NCBI RefSeq assembly: GCF_000189775.2 | Contig: NC_015555.1 | Location: 1,375,001 to 1,439,000, forward strand | Reading direction: 5' to 3' | DNA: 64,000 nucleotides | Source of the DNA: Thermoanaerobacterium xylanolyticum LX-11 | GTDB taxonomy: Bacteria; Bacillota; Thermoanaerobacteria; Thermoanaerobacterales; Thermoanaerobacteraceae | The notes under the pieces: model-generated | Databases searched by the model: none | Told to the model about the DNA's origin: nothing | Seen by the model: the letters and a program-made list of their open reading frames with translations, nothing else | Position numbers and translations under genes: made by a program | Shown here: one piece after another, positions 55,234 to 62,232 of the stretch | Layout of the letters: each line of letters starts with the position of its first letter | Position numbering within the stretch: position 1 is the first letter of the stretch

Positions 55234-57282
55234 TTAATTTAGTATAATTCCTTCTAATTTATCCCTAAATCTCTCTATCAATTCTGCTTTCATTTTACTA
55301 TGTCTTTCAAAATTACCATCATAACTTATAAATCTTTCTACAGCTTTTTGAGCCAGTTTTAATATTTCTATATCATCAAATAAATTGGCCAATTTAAGTT
55401 CAGGCAATCCATGTTGCTTTACTCCAAAAAATTCTCCTGGTCCCCTTATCTCCAAATCTTTTTCTGCAATTTTAAAACCATCATTTGTTTCAGTCATAAC
55501 CTTCAATCTTTTTTTGACAACATCAGAATATGAGTAAGCTATCAAAATACAATACGATTGATGTGATGATCTTCCAACACGCCCCCTTAATTGATGCAAC
55601 TGAGCCAATCCAAATCTCTCTGCGTTTTCAATAACAATTACTGTTGCGTTTGGAACATTTACACCAACTTCAATAACTGTTGTAGAAACTAATATATCTA
55701 TTTCCCCATCAACAAATTCACTCATCACTTTGTCCTTATCGTTTGAATTCATTCCACCATGAACTAAGCCAACTCTAAAATCCTTAAAAACGCCCTTATA
55801 AATTTCTTCATAGACCACCTCTGCCGATTTTGCATATATAGTTTGTGAATCTTCTATAAGTGGGCAGACTATGTAAGCTTGGTGTCCTTTTTTTATTTCA
55901 TTTACGACGAATTTATACGCCCTCTCTCTTAAAGCTCCACTTATAGCATACGTTTCAACTTTCTTTCTTCCTGGAGGCAATTCGTCTATTATAGATATAT
56001 CCAAATCTCCATACAGCATTAGTGCCAAAGTTCTTGGAATAGGTGTTGCCGTCATTACAAGAACATTCGTTTGATTGCCCTTATTTTTAAACATGGCCCT
56101 TTGTCGAACTCCAAATCTATGCTGTTCATCTGTTATTGCCAAACCTAAATTTTTAAACTGAACATTATCTTCAATTAAAGAATGTGTACCAACTAATACG
56201 TCAATCTCACCATTTTTGACTTTCTCTATTATTAAATTTTTCCTTTTGTTGCTGATGCTTCCTGTCAACAATTCCGTTTTAACACCTAACTTATCATACA
56301 ACTCCTTTAATGATAAATAGTGCTGCTTCGCAAGTATTTCTGTTGGTGTCAATATGGATGCCTGATATCCATTCTTTACCGCAACGTACATTGCTGCTGC
56401 CGCTATGATTGTCTTGCCAGAGCCAACATCACCTTGTAAAAGTCTATTCATCACTTTTCCTGAATACATGTCATTTAAGATTTCGTTTAAAGCTTTATCC
56501 TGTGCTTTAGTAAATGTAAATTTTAAATTGTTTAAAAATTCGCTTAAATCTACATGTTTAAACTTTATACCTGATTTATCAATATCATACCTATTTTTAA
56601 TCAAATTTAACCCCAATTGCAAAATAAAAAATTCTTGAAATATAAGTCTATATTTAGCTCTCTCTAACATTTCTGGTGACTCTGGAAAATGGATGTTTTT
56701 TATGGCTTTTCTTATTCCCAACAAATTATATTCTGTCAAAAAATCTTCGTCAAAAATTTCTTCTATTTCATTTATATACTCTTTTAGAAGGCTATAAATT
56801 ATATTTCTTAAAATCTTTTGACTTAATCCATCTGTCAACTTATATATCGGCACAATTCGTCCTGCATTTAGATTTAAAACATCACTTTTATCCATAGTTG
56901 GGTTTTCCACGTACACTTGTCCATATTTATAGGAAATCCTGCCATTTATTATATACTCTTCACCTAATTTGAAATTATTTTTAACATACGGCTGGTTGTA
57001 CCAAACAAGTTCCAAAGCCCCACTTCCATCTTTAACAGGTATTTTCGTGATTATTAGCCCCTTAATCCTATACTCTCTCGCTTTCCCTGCGATGTAAGCC
57101 TTAAAAGTTTGCTTTTCACCAATCTTCAACATATCTATAGGAATTATTTTCTCTCTGTCTTCATATTCTCTGGGATAATACTCTAATGCATCCTTAACAG
57201 TCTCAATACCAATTCTTTTAAGCAGCAATGCCCTCTTTGGACCAACACCTTTTACATATTGTATTGGTTTTGAAAGATCCAT
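55234..57282 (-). CDS. recG: ATP-dependent DNA helicase RecG
   Basis: A 682-residue fork-remodelling helicase. The N-terminal wedge (OB-like) domain spans about residues 1-240, with IQYVKGVGPKRALLLKRIGI at its start. Helicase motifs are LLQGDVGSGKTIIAAAAM (Walker A), ITDEQHRFGVRQR (DEQH box), VLVMTATPIPRTLALM and QLHQLRGRVGRSSHQSYCIL (motif VI). It follows fakA by 8 bases. Confidence 0.98.
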   Translation of the reverse strand: MDLSKPIQYVKGVGPKRALLLKRIGIETVKDALEYYPREYEDREKIIPIDMLKIGEKQTFKAYIAGKAREYRIKGLIITKIPVKDGSGALELVWYNQPYVKNNFKLGEEYIINGRISYKYGQVYVENPTMDKSDVLNLNAGRIVPIYKLTDGLSQKILRNIIYSLLKEYINEIEEIFDEDFLTEYNLLGIRKAIKNIHFPESPEMLERAKYRLIFQEFFILQLGLNLIKNRYDIDKSGIKFKHVDLSEFLNNLKFTFTKAQDKALNEILNDMYSGKVMNRLLQGDVGSGKTIIAAAAMYVAVKNGYQASILTPTEILAKQHYLSLKELYDKLGVKTELLTGSISNKRKNLIIEKVKNGEIDVLVGTHSLIEDNVQFKNLGLAITDEQHRFGVRQRAMFKNKGNQTNVLVMTATPIPRTLALMLYGDLDISIIDELPPGRKKVETYAISGALRERAYKFVVNEIKKGHQAYIVCPLIEDSQTIYAKSAEVVYEEIYKGVFKDFRVGLVHGGMNSNDKDKVMSEFVDGEIDILVSTTVIEVGVNVPNATVIVIENAERFGLAQLHQLRGRVGRSSHQSYCILIAYSYSDVVKKRLKVMTETNDGFKIAEKDLEIRGPGEFFGVKQHGLPELKLANLFDDIEILKLAQKAVERFISYDGNFERHSKMKAELIERFRDKLEGIILN

Positions 57283-57290
57283 AAAATCAC

Positions 57291-58874
57291 CTATTCAATC
57301 GAAATTACATAATAGTATAGAGGCTGTCCACCATATTGGAGATCAACATCCCCATCAAATACTATGGTATTTAACAATTTTTTTGCATCTTCTTCTTTGA
57401 CTTCTTTCCCATAATAAATGGTTATTATTGAAGTATCATCAGAAATAGCATTTGACACTATTTGTCTTGCTACTTCATTGTAGTCAGTACCTTTATCTAC
57501 AAATTGTCCATTTACAAATCCTAAAATTTCTCCAGTCTTGATTTCCACTCCATCTAATACAGTATCTCTTATAGAATAAGTTATTTCTACCGTTGTAACC
57601 TTATCAATAGTATCATTTATATTTTTGATCGCATCATCTACGCTTGCATTGACATCAAAGTTTATCATGGCACTTATAGCCTGATTAAAGCTGTAAGTAT
57701 TTATGACGTGCACATTTTTGTCTGATAAACTTTTAGCTTGTTCACATGTCATAACTACATTTTTATTATTCGGAAAGACAATTATATTTTCTGCATTTAT
57801 TTCTTTTAAGCCATTTAATATATCCAAAGCGCTGGGATTCATAGTTTGTCCACCATCTATTACGATATCACACCCCAAATCTTTAAACAAACTGCTTATT
57901 CCTTCACCAGGAGAAACAGCCATAAAGCCATATTTTTTGGTATAAGTATTTCTGTCTTTGTTTGATTCAAAAATTACATTTTCATGCTGTAGTTTCATAT
58001 TGTCAATCTTCACTTTCACCAATTCCCCATACTCTAAGCCTTTCTGCAATACCAGTCCAGGAGAATTAGTATGTATATGGACTTTTATTAAATTTTCATC
58101 TCCAACAACGATTATACTATCACCAAAAGATTCAATTTCAGCTTTAAGCTTGGAGGGATTCTTAGATTTTGCATCAATAAGCATCTCCGTACAATAAGTA
58201 AACTTTATGTCTGCAATATTACTTTCTTTTTTATGGATGTCTTCAACAACATGCTGAACAGCTATCTCATGCCCTTTTATAGCTTGTAACATTCCTATTA
58301 GCATAAATAAAAAGCCTTGTCCACCAGAATCAACTACATTAGCTTGCTTTAACACCGGCAATAGATCAGGCGTTCTTTTCACTGATTCTGAAGCAGCTTT
58401 TACAATCTTCTCCATGAAAGTTTCAAAGTCATTAATAGAAGTTAGTTTCAAAGCCTCATTGGCACAATCTCTTACTACAGTTAGAATAGTACCTTCCATA
58501 GGTTTCATAACTGCCTTATGTGCAATCGCTGAACCTGCATTTAAAGCTTCAGCAAAATCTTTTGTCGTGATTGCGTCATGGTTCAAAAGATTTTTGGCGA
58601 ATCCCCTAATTATTTGAGATAAAATCACCCCTGAATTTCCTTTGGCACCTAAGAGAGCACCTCTGGAAAGATTATTTAGAACTTCATTCATATTATCAGA
58701 GGCTTTTTCCATTTCTTTAACAGCAAAATCTAATGTATGGGCCATGTTAGAACCCGTATCACCATCTGGAACAGGAAAGACATTTAATTTATTTACTTCA
58801 TCTGATTTATTTGTTAAGTATTGAGATCCAGCCTTAAACATGCGTTTTAAAGTATTAACATCTAAGCGATCCAA
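57291..58874 (-). CDS. fakA: Fatty acid kinase subunit FakA (YloV, DAK2 domain)
   Basis: About 527 residues. The N-terminal DAK2 kinase domain has LNVFPVPDGDTGSNMAHTLD and ARGALLGAKGNSGVILSQII-like residues (LSRGALLGAKGNSGVILSQI); a middle and C-terminal domain (after about 300) binds FakB. It phosphorylates fatty acids held by FakB to acyl phosphate, which enters at the PlsX/PlsY step. TTG 58874 has GAGGAGG 8 bases upstream; the frame extends to 58898 but that part contains the ribosome site. It follows asp23 closely, as in Bacillus. Confidence 0.95.
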   Translation of the reverse strand: MDRLDVNTLKRMFKAGSQYLTNKSDEVNKLNVFPVPDGDTGSNMAHTLDFAVKEMEKASDNMNEVLNNLSRGALLGAKGNSGVILSQIIRGFAKNLLNHDAITTKDFAEALNAGSAIAHKAVMKPMEGTILTVVRDCANEALKLTSINDFETFMEKIVKAASESVKRTPDLLPVLKQANVVDSGGQGFLFMLIGMLQAIKGHEIAVQHVVEDIHKKESNIADIKFTYCTEMLIDAKSKNPSKLKAEIESFGDSIIVVGDENLIKVHIHTNSPGLVLQKGLEYGELVKVKIDNMKLQHENVIFESNKDRNTYTKKYGFMAVSPGEGISSLFKDLGCDIVIDGGQTMNPSALDILNGLKEINAENIIVFPNNKNVVMTCEQAKSLSDKNVHVINTYSFNQAISAMINFDVNASVDDAIKNINDTIDKVTTVEITYSIRDTVLDGVEIKTGEILGFVNGQFVDKGTDYNEVARQIVSNAISDDTSIITIYYGKEVKEEDAKKLLNTIVFDGDVDLQYGGQPLYYYVISIE

Positions 58875-58887
58875 CCATTTTTCCTCC

Positions 58888-59238
58888 TCAAAAATCAACT
58901 TTTATGCTTTGTACATTTACAACAATATTTTTAACATTAACACCTGTATATGTCTCTATAGTGTATTTGACTTTTTCAATGATATTTGCAGCAACAGTTT
59001 TAATGTTGACTCCGTATTCAACAACAATGTACAAATCTATAACAATCCCATCTTCATCATATGCAATCTTTATTCCTTTACCTGACTGCTCATTTTTGAA
59101 AAGCTCTATAAGTCCGTCAGGTCCACGTTTCCCTAAACCCACTATGCCATAACATTCAGATGTGGCATAACTAGCCATAGATGCAATTACGTCTGCAGAA
59201 ATATCTATTTTTCCTAAATTATTTTTTGTTTGCTCCAT
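58888..59238 (-). CDS. Asp23/Gls24 family envelope stress protein (YloU)
   Basis: A 116-residue Asp23 domain: LGKIDISADVIASMASYATS, CYGIVGLGKRGPDGL, DLYIVVEYGVNIKTVAANII and YTGVNVKNIVVNVQSIKV. In Firmicutes these proteins lie under the membrane and respond to envelope stress. It is the first gene of the asp23-fakA-recG-degV unit. Confidence 0.95.
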   Translation of the reverse strand: MEQTKNNLGKIDISADVIASMASYATSECYGIVGLGKRGPDGLIELFKNEQSGKGIKIAYDEDGIVIDLYIVVEYGVNIKTVAANIIEKVKYTIETYTGVNVKNIVVNVQSIKVDF

Positions 59239-59263
59239 TTTTACAACCTCCTATTATAATTAT

Positions 59264-59292
59264 ATTTTACCTTATCCAAATTAAATCATCAA
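59264..59292 (-). promoter_or_regulatory. Sigma-A-type promoter for asp23-fakA-recG
   Basis: Minus strand TTGATG (59292-59287), 17-base spacer, TAAAAT (59269-59264), about 25 bases before the asp23 ATG. AT-rich surroundings offer alternative -10 boxes. Confidence 0.6.
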
Positions 59293-59346
59293 TAAAGAAA
59301 AAAAATTGTTATATTTTAAGCTAATGCAAATTTTAACTAAAAAGTA

Positions 59347-59375
59347 TTTACAGCTTTAAAATATAATGTTAAAAT
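59347..59375 (+). promoter_or_regulatory. Possible upstream promoter for rpmB
   Basis: Plus strand TTTACA (59347-59352), 17-base spacer, TAAAAT (59370-59375). About 100 bases before rpmB. Confidence 0.45.
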
Positions 59376-59420
59376 ATCATTGTTGTGTGGATACAATAAA
59401 AGAGTGGGTAGTTATTTTTC

Positions 59421-59449
59421 TTGAAGTCTATTAATTTTTTTGCTAAAAT
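59421..59449 (+). promoter_or_regulatory. Likely proximal promoter for rpmB
   Basis: Plus strand TTGAAG (59421-59426), 17-base spacer, TAAAAT (59444-59449), about 30 bases before the rpmB ATG. Confidence 0.6.
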
Positions 59450-59479
59450 GTTAGTGTTGACAAAGAGGAGGTGCACATG

Positions 59480-59668
59480 ATGAGAAAATGTGAAGTATGC
59501 GGAAAAACACCGATGGCAGGATATCAATACAGCCATTCCCACAGAAAATCAATCAAAAAATGGCAACCAAACTTAAAGCGTGTCAAAGCCATAGTGGACG
59601 GTACACCTGTAAGGTTGAATGTTTGCACAAAATGCTTAAAATCAGGAAGAGTTAAGAGAGCCATATAA
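59480..59668 (+). CDS. rpmB: 50S ribosomal protein L28
   Basis: A 62-residue protein with MRKCEVCGKTPMAGYQYSHS and VCTKCLKSGRVKRAI: two CxxC pairs mark the zinc-binding form of L28. Two adjacent ATGs follow GAGGAGGTG; 59480 has the better 8-base spacing and 59477 is possible. It is transcribed opposite to both neighbours, the same arrangement as rpmB between spoVM and yloU in Bacillus. Confidence 0.96.
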   Translation: MRKCEVCGKTPMAGYQYSHSHRKSIKKWQPNLKRVKAIVDGTPVRLNVCTKCLKSGRVKRAI

Positions 59669-59670
59669 AG

Positions 59671-59697
59671 AAAGACGTGCATATATGCACGCTTTTT
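59671..59697. terminator. Bidirectional terminator between rpmB and spoVM
   Basis: A perfect 16-base palindrome CGTGCATATATGCACG (59676-59691) flanked by AAAG and CTTTTT. The T-run serves rpmB on the plus strand. The minus-strand side begins at the spoVM stop (59698-59696). Confidence 0.85.
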
Positions 59698-59788
59698 ATT
59701 TTTTGCTCTTAGTAAATGAAGACAAAAATTTTTTTATAAAATCAGGAATTCTAATGTAGTATATTTTAGGTTCCTTTTTTTTACTCAT
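59696..59788 (-). CDS. spoVM: Stage V sporulation protein M (SpoVM), 30 aa
   Basis: A 30-codon ORF with ATG 59788 and GGGGG 6 bases upstream, reading MSKKKEPKIYYIRIPDFIKK then FLSSFTKSKK. Residues 8-15, KIYYIRIP, line up with KFYTIKLP of Bacillus SpoVM, including the key proline, and the rest keeps the amphipathic-helix pattern. Compared with the 26-residue Bacillus protein it has seven extra charged N-terminal residues. SpoVM marks the curved forespore membrane and anchors the SpoIVA coat base. Its place beside rpmB and thiN is exactly that of spoVM in Bacillus. An in-frame ATG two codons earlier touches the ribosome site. Confidence 0.85.
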   Translation of the reverse strand: MSKKKEPKIYYIRIPDFIKKFLSSFTKSKK

Positions 59789-59830
59789 ATACATCCCCCT
59801 TTATCCTTTTACTTCTAAACTATTTATCTG

Positions 59831-60016
59831 CTATTTGAAATATGCATTAATAAAATAACCAATCATTATTACAGCAAATCCTAAAAGTATCATCCACAGC
59901 CAACTTGGTATGTACAATACAATTATAAATATTCCAAGCGAAATTATAATATATCCAATTGAATAATTCAGTTTTTTATTTAATATTCTAACTTTTTTAT
60001 AAATTTTATTCCACAT
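59831..60016 (-). CDS. Small two-helix membrane protein, unknown function
   Basis: A 61-residue protein with a basic N-terminus (MWNKIYKKVRILNKKLNYSI) and two hydrophobic stretches (YIIISLGIFIIVLYIP; LWMILLGFAVIMIGYFI). I do not recognise the family. Its AAAGGAG ribosome site is well placed but lies in the 3' arm of a 16-base hairpin (60018-60065). It lies between thiN and spoVM, where Bacillus has no gene; a spore link is a guess from place. Confidence 0.7.
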   Translation of the reverse strand: MWNKIYKKVRILNKKLNYSIGYIIISLGIFIIVLYIPSWLWMILLGFAVIMIGYFINAYFK

Positions 60017-60017
60017 A

Positions 60018-60065
60018 AAAATCTGCTCCTTTCTTTCAATATTTTATTCGAAAGGAGCGGATTTT
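60018..60065 (-). promoter_or_regulatory. Hairpin covering the ribosome site of the small membrane protein
   Basis: AAAATCTGCTCCTTTC (60018-60033) pairs with GAAAGGAGCGGATTTT (60050-60065), 16 pairs with one G-T wobble and a 16-base AT-rich loop. On the minus strand the 3' arm ends in TTTTT, so it looks like a terminator after thiN, and it also sequesters the next gene's AAAGGAG. Confidence 0.75.
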
Positions 60066-60068
60066 GTG

Positions 60069-60704
60069 CTAATCTTTAGATTTTATCACAAGCAAATAAC
60101 CACTATTTATCTTTATCTTAATCTTCCTATCTGTAAATACATTGCTAATCCCATAAGGCATTTCTAAAGACATATCCTGACCAGATAAAGGATAAAATAA
60201 CCCTTCGGTGTAAATCCCTCTAACGTCTGCACTATACGGAATCAATGAAACTACATCACCTGATTTACCTTCCAATTCGATAAAGTCATCAATGAGATAG
60301 ACTTCATTTTTTTCGTTCAAAATTTTCCCCTTTATTTTTCTATTAAGAAGGTACAATAAAAGCGACAAATTTGCTAATGAATGATCAAATCTACTTCCTA
60401 TCGTCGCTAAATACACAATCTCATTAGCGCCTATCTCTATAGCCTTTATCGTTGCAAGTTGACTATCCGTCTCGTCTTTCATAGTAGGATGTTTTTCAAT
60501 GATTACACCTTGTTGCAAATAATAATCTATAATTTTATCATCTGCTGAATCCAAATCACCGACAATGTAATTTGGCATTATACCTAATTTGTAAGCTATA
60601 TTAGCACCACCATCCGCACAGATTACCACGTCACATTCATCGATTGCTTTTTTAAAATAGTTGGAATCTTTAAATTCTCCATTTGAAATAATACAAACCT
60701 TCAT
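60069..60704 (-). CDS. thiN: Thiamine pyrophosphokinase
   Basis: A 211-residue enzyme that makes thiamine diphosphate. VICADGGANIAYKLGIMPNY, IVGDLDSADDKIIDYY and LATIGSRFDHSLANLSLLLY are the catalytic and nucleotide-binding signatures. It overlaps rpe by 4 bases. No thiamine riboswitch could be fitted before it, as there is no leader. Confidence 0.97.
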   Translation of the reverse strand: MKVCIISNGEFKDSNYFKKAIDECDVVICADGGANIAYKLGIMPNYIVGDLDSADDKIIDYYLQQGVIIEKHPTMKDETDSQLATIKAIEIGANEIVYLATIGSRFDHSLANLSLLLYLLNRKIKGKILNEKNEVYLIDDFIELEGKSGDVVSLIPYSADVRGIYTEGLFYPLSGQDMSLEMPYGISNVFTDRKIKIKINSGYLLVIKSKD

Positions 60705-61354
60705 TTTAGTGCTGCCTCTCTAAGCTTTTTTAAATTTTCACCAGGATCCCCATTGGCAAATATGAACGAACCAGCCACAATCACATCAGCTCCAGCTAAA
60801 ACTACATCCTTTATATTATCAATATTAATACCTCCATCAACTTCTATCTTAAAATTCAATCCCCTTTCATTTCTAATTGATGCTAATTCGCGAATCTTTT
60901 CATACATGCCATTTATGAATACTTGCCCTCCAAAACCGGGGTTTACAGTCATAATCAACACCATATCAACTGATGACAATACATATCTTAATGTATCTAA
61001 AGATGTAGCAGGGTTTAGTGCCACACTTGCATTTATGCCCATTGACTTTATCAATTGGAGAGTTCTATCTAAATGTACACATGCTTCCTGATGTACCGTT
61101 ATATTTTTGGCTCCAGCATCGACAAATTCTTTTATGTATTTGTCAGGCTCTTCTATCATTAAATGAACGTCAAATGGAATCTCGGTTTTGCCTTTTAAGG
61201 CATTTAACACCAATGGTCCAATCGTTATATTAGGAACAAAATGCCCATCCATAATATCTATATGCAAATACTCGGGTTTCTCTGTTTCAACTTTTTGTAT
61301 ATCTGATAACAAATTTCCAAAGTCAGCTGATAAAATCGACGGAGAAATTTCCAT
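60701..61354 (-). CDS. rpe: Ribulose-phosphate 3-epimerase
   Basis: A 217-residue TIM barrel for the pentose phosphate pathway. ISPSILSADFGNLLSDIQKV, LHIDIMDGHFVPNITIGPLV (metal ligands His, Asp), VLIMTVNPGFGGQVFI and VDGGINIDNI are present. It lies 2 bases after rsgA. Confidence 0.98.
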   Translation of the reverse strand: MEISPSILSADFGNLLSDIQKVETEKPEYLHIDIMDGHFVPNITIGPLVLNALKGKTEIPFDVHLMIEEPDKYIKEFVDAGAKNITVHQEACVHLDRTLQLIKSMGINASVALNPATSLDTLRYVLSSVDMVLIMTVNPGFGGQVFINGMYEKIRELASIRNERGLNFKIEVDGGINIDNIKDVVLAGADVIVAGSFIFANGDPGENLKKLREAALK

Positions 61355-61356
61355 TA

Positions 61357-62232
61357 CTAATATCTCCTCCTTCTGTTCGCTTTTAGTTCATTATATAAAC
61401 TTATATAATTTGCGTATCGTGTTCTATCAATCAGCCCATTCGCGATAGCACTTTTAACTCCACAATCAGGTTCATTAATATGTAAGCACGAATTAAATCT
61501 ACATTCTGATTCAAAGACTTGAAAATCTTTATAAAATCTTTTGAGATTTTTTTCATCAATATCCAGATTTAGCGAAGTAAAGCCAGGTGTATCTAAAACA
61601 TATCCACCATCAATAGGTATTAGCTCTACATTTCTTGTCGTATGCTTTCCTCTATTAAGCTTTTCACTTAAATCTCCAATCTCTTGCCTTTCATGTCCAT
61701 GAATACAATTTATCAAAGAAGATTTTCCTACGCCAGATGGACCTGTAAAAAAAGAAGTTTTACCTTTTAGAATTGTTTTCAACTTATCAATTCCAATGTT
61801 ATCGTATTTGGAAGTAGTAATCACTTCATACCCTAATTTTTTATATGTATTGTATATTGGCATGTATTCATCTTCATTAACTAGATCAACCTTATTTATG
61901 CAGATGATGGGATTTATCTCGTTTACTTCAGTTAATATTATCATTTTATCAAGCTGCAATCTGTTTAAATCAGGACTAACTATCGAAAAAGTAATTATTG
62001 CTTGATCTACATTTGACACAGGTGGCCTTACTAATTGGTTTTTCCTGTCATGTATATTCACTATAAAGCCATCTTTTAAATTTTGTGATTCGACATCAAC
62101 ATAGTCTCCAACAATAGGTATAATATTGGAAATTCTAAATTTGCCACGAGCACGGCATTCTATGGTGCCATGCTCGGTGGAAACATAGTAAAAACCTCCA
62201 ATGCCTTTAATAATTCGTCCTACTAATACCAC
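61357..62232 (-). CDS. rsgA: Ribosome small-subunit GTPase RsgA
   Basis: A 291-residue circularly permuted GTPase. An OB domain (residues 1-70) precedes G4 CINKVDLV, G1 TGPSGVGKSSLINC (about residues 163-176) and G3 DTPGFTSL; the C-terminal zinc finger is CRFNSCLHINEPDCGVK. It checks late 30S assembly. In Bacillus (CpgA) it is also a substrate of PrkC, whose gene overlaps it here by one base. GTG start. Confidence 0.97.
   Translation of the reverse strand: MVLVGRIIKGIGGFYYVSTEHGTIECRARGKFRISNIIPIVGDYVDVESQNLKDGFIVNIHDRKNQLVRPPVSNVDQAIITFSIVSPDLNRLQLDKMIILTEVNEINPIICINKVDLVNEDEYMPIYNTYKKLGYEVITTSKYDNIGIDKLKTILKGKTSFFTGPSGVGKSSLINCIHGHERQEIGDLSEKLNRGKHTTRNVELIPIDGGYVLDTPGFTSLNLDIDEKNLKRFYKDFQVFESECRFNSCLHINEPDCGVKSAIANGLIDRTRYANYISLYNELKANRRRRY

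Noticed and set aside
59456-59461. TTGACA close to rpmB as a -35 box
   Set aside because: It runs into the rpmB ribosome site, leaving no room for a -10 box before the start codon.
60069-60704. Thiamine riboswitch before thiN
   Set aside because: thiN overlaps rpe by 4 bases, and no THI-box sequence was seen.
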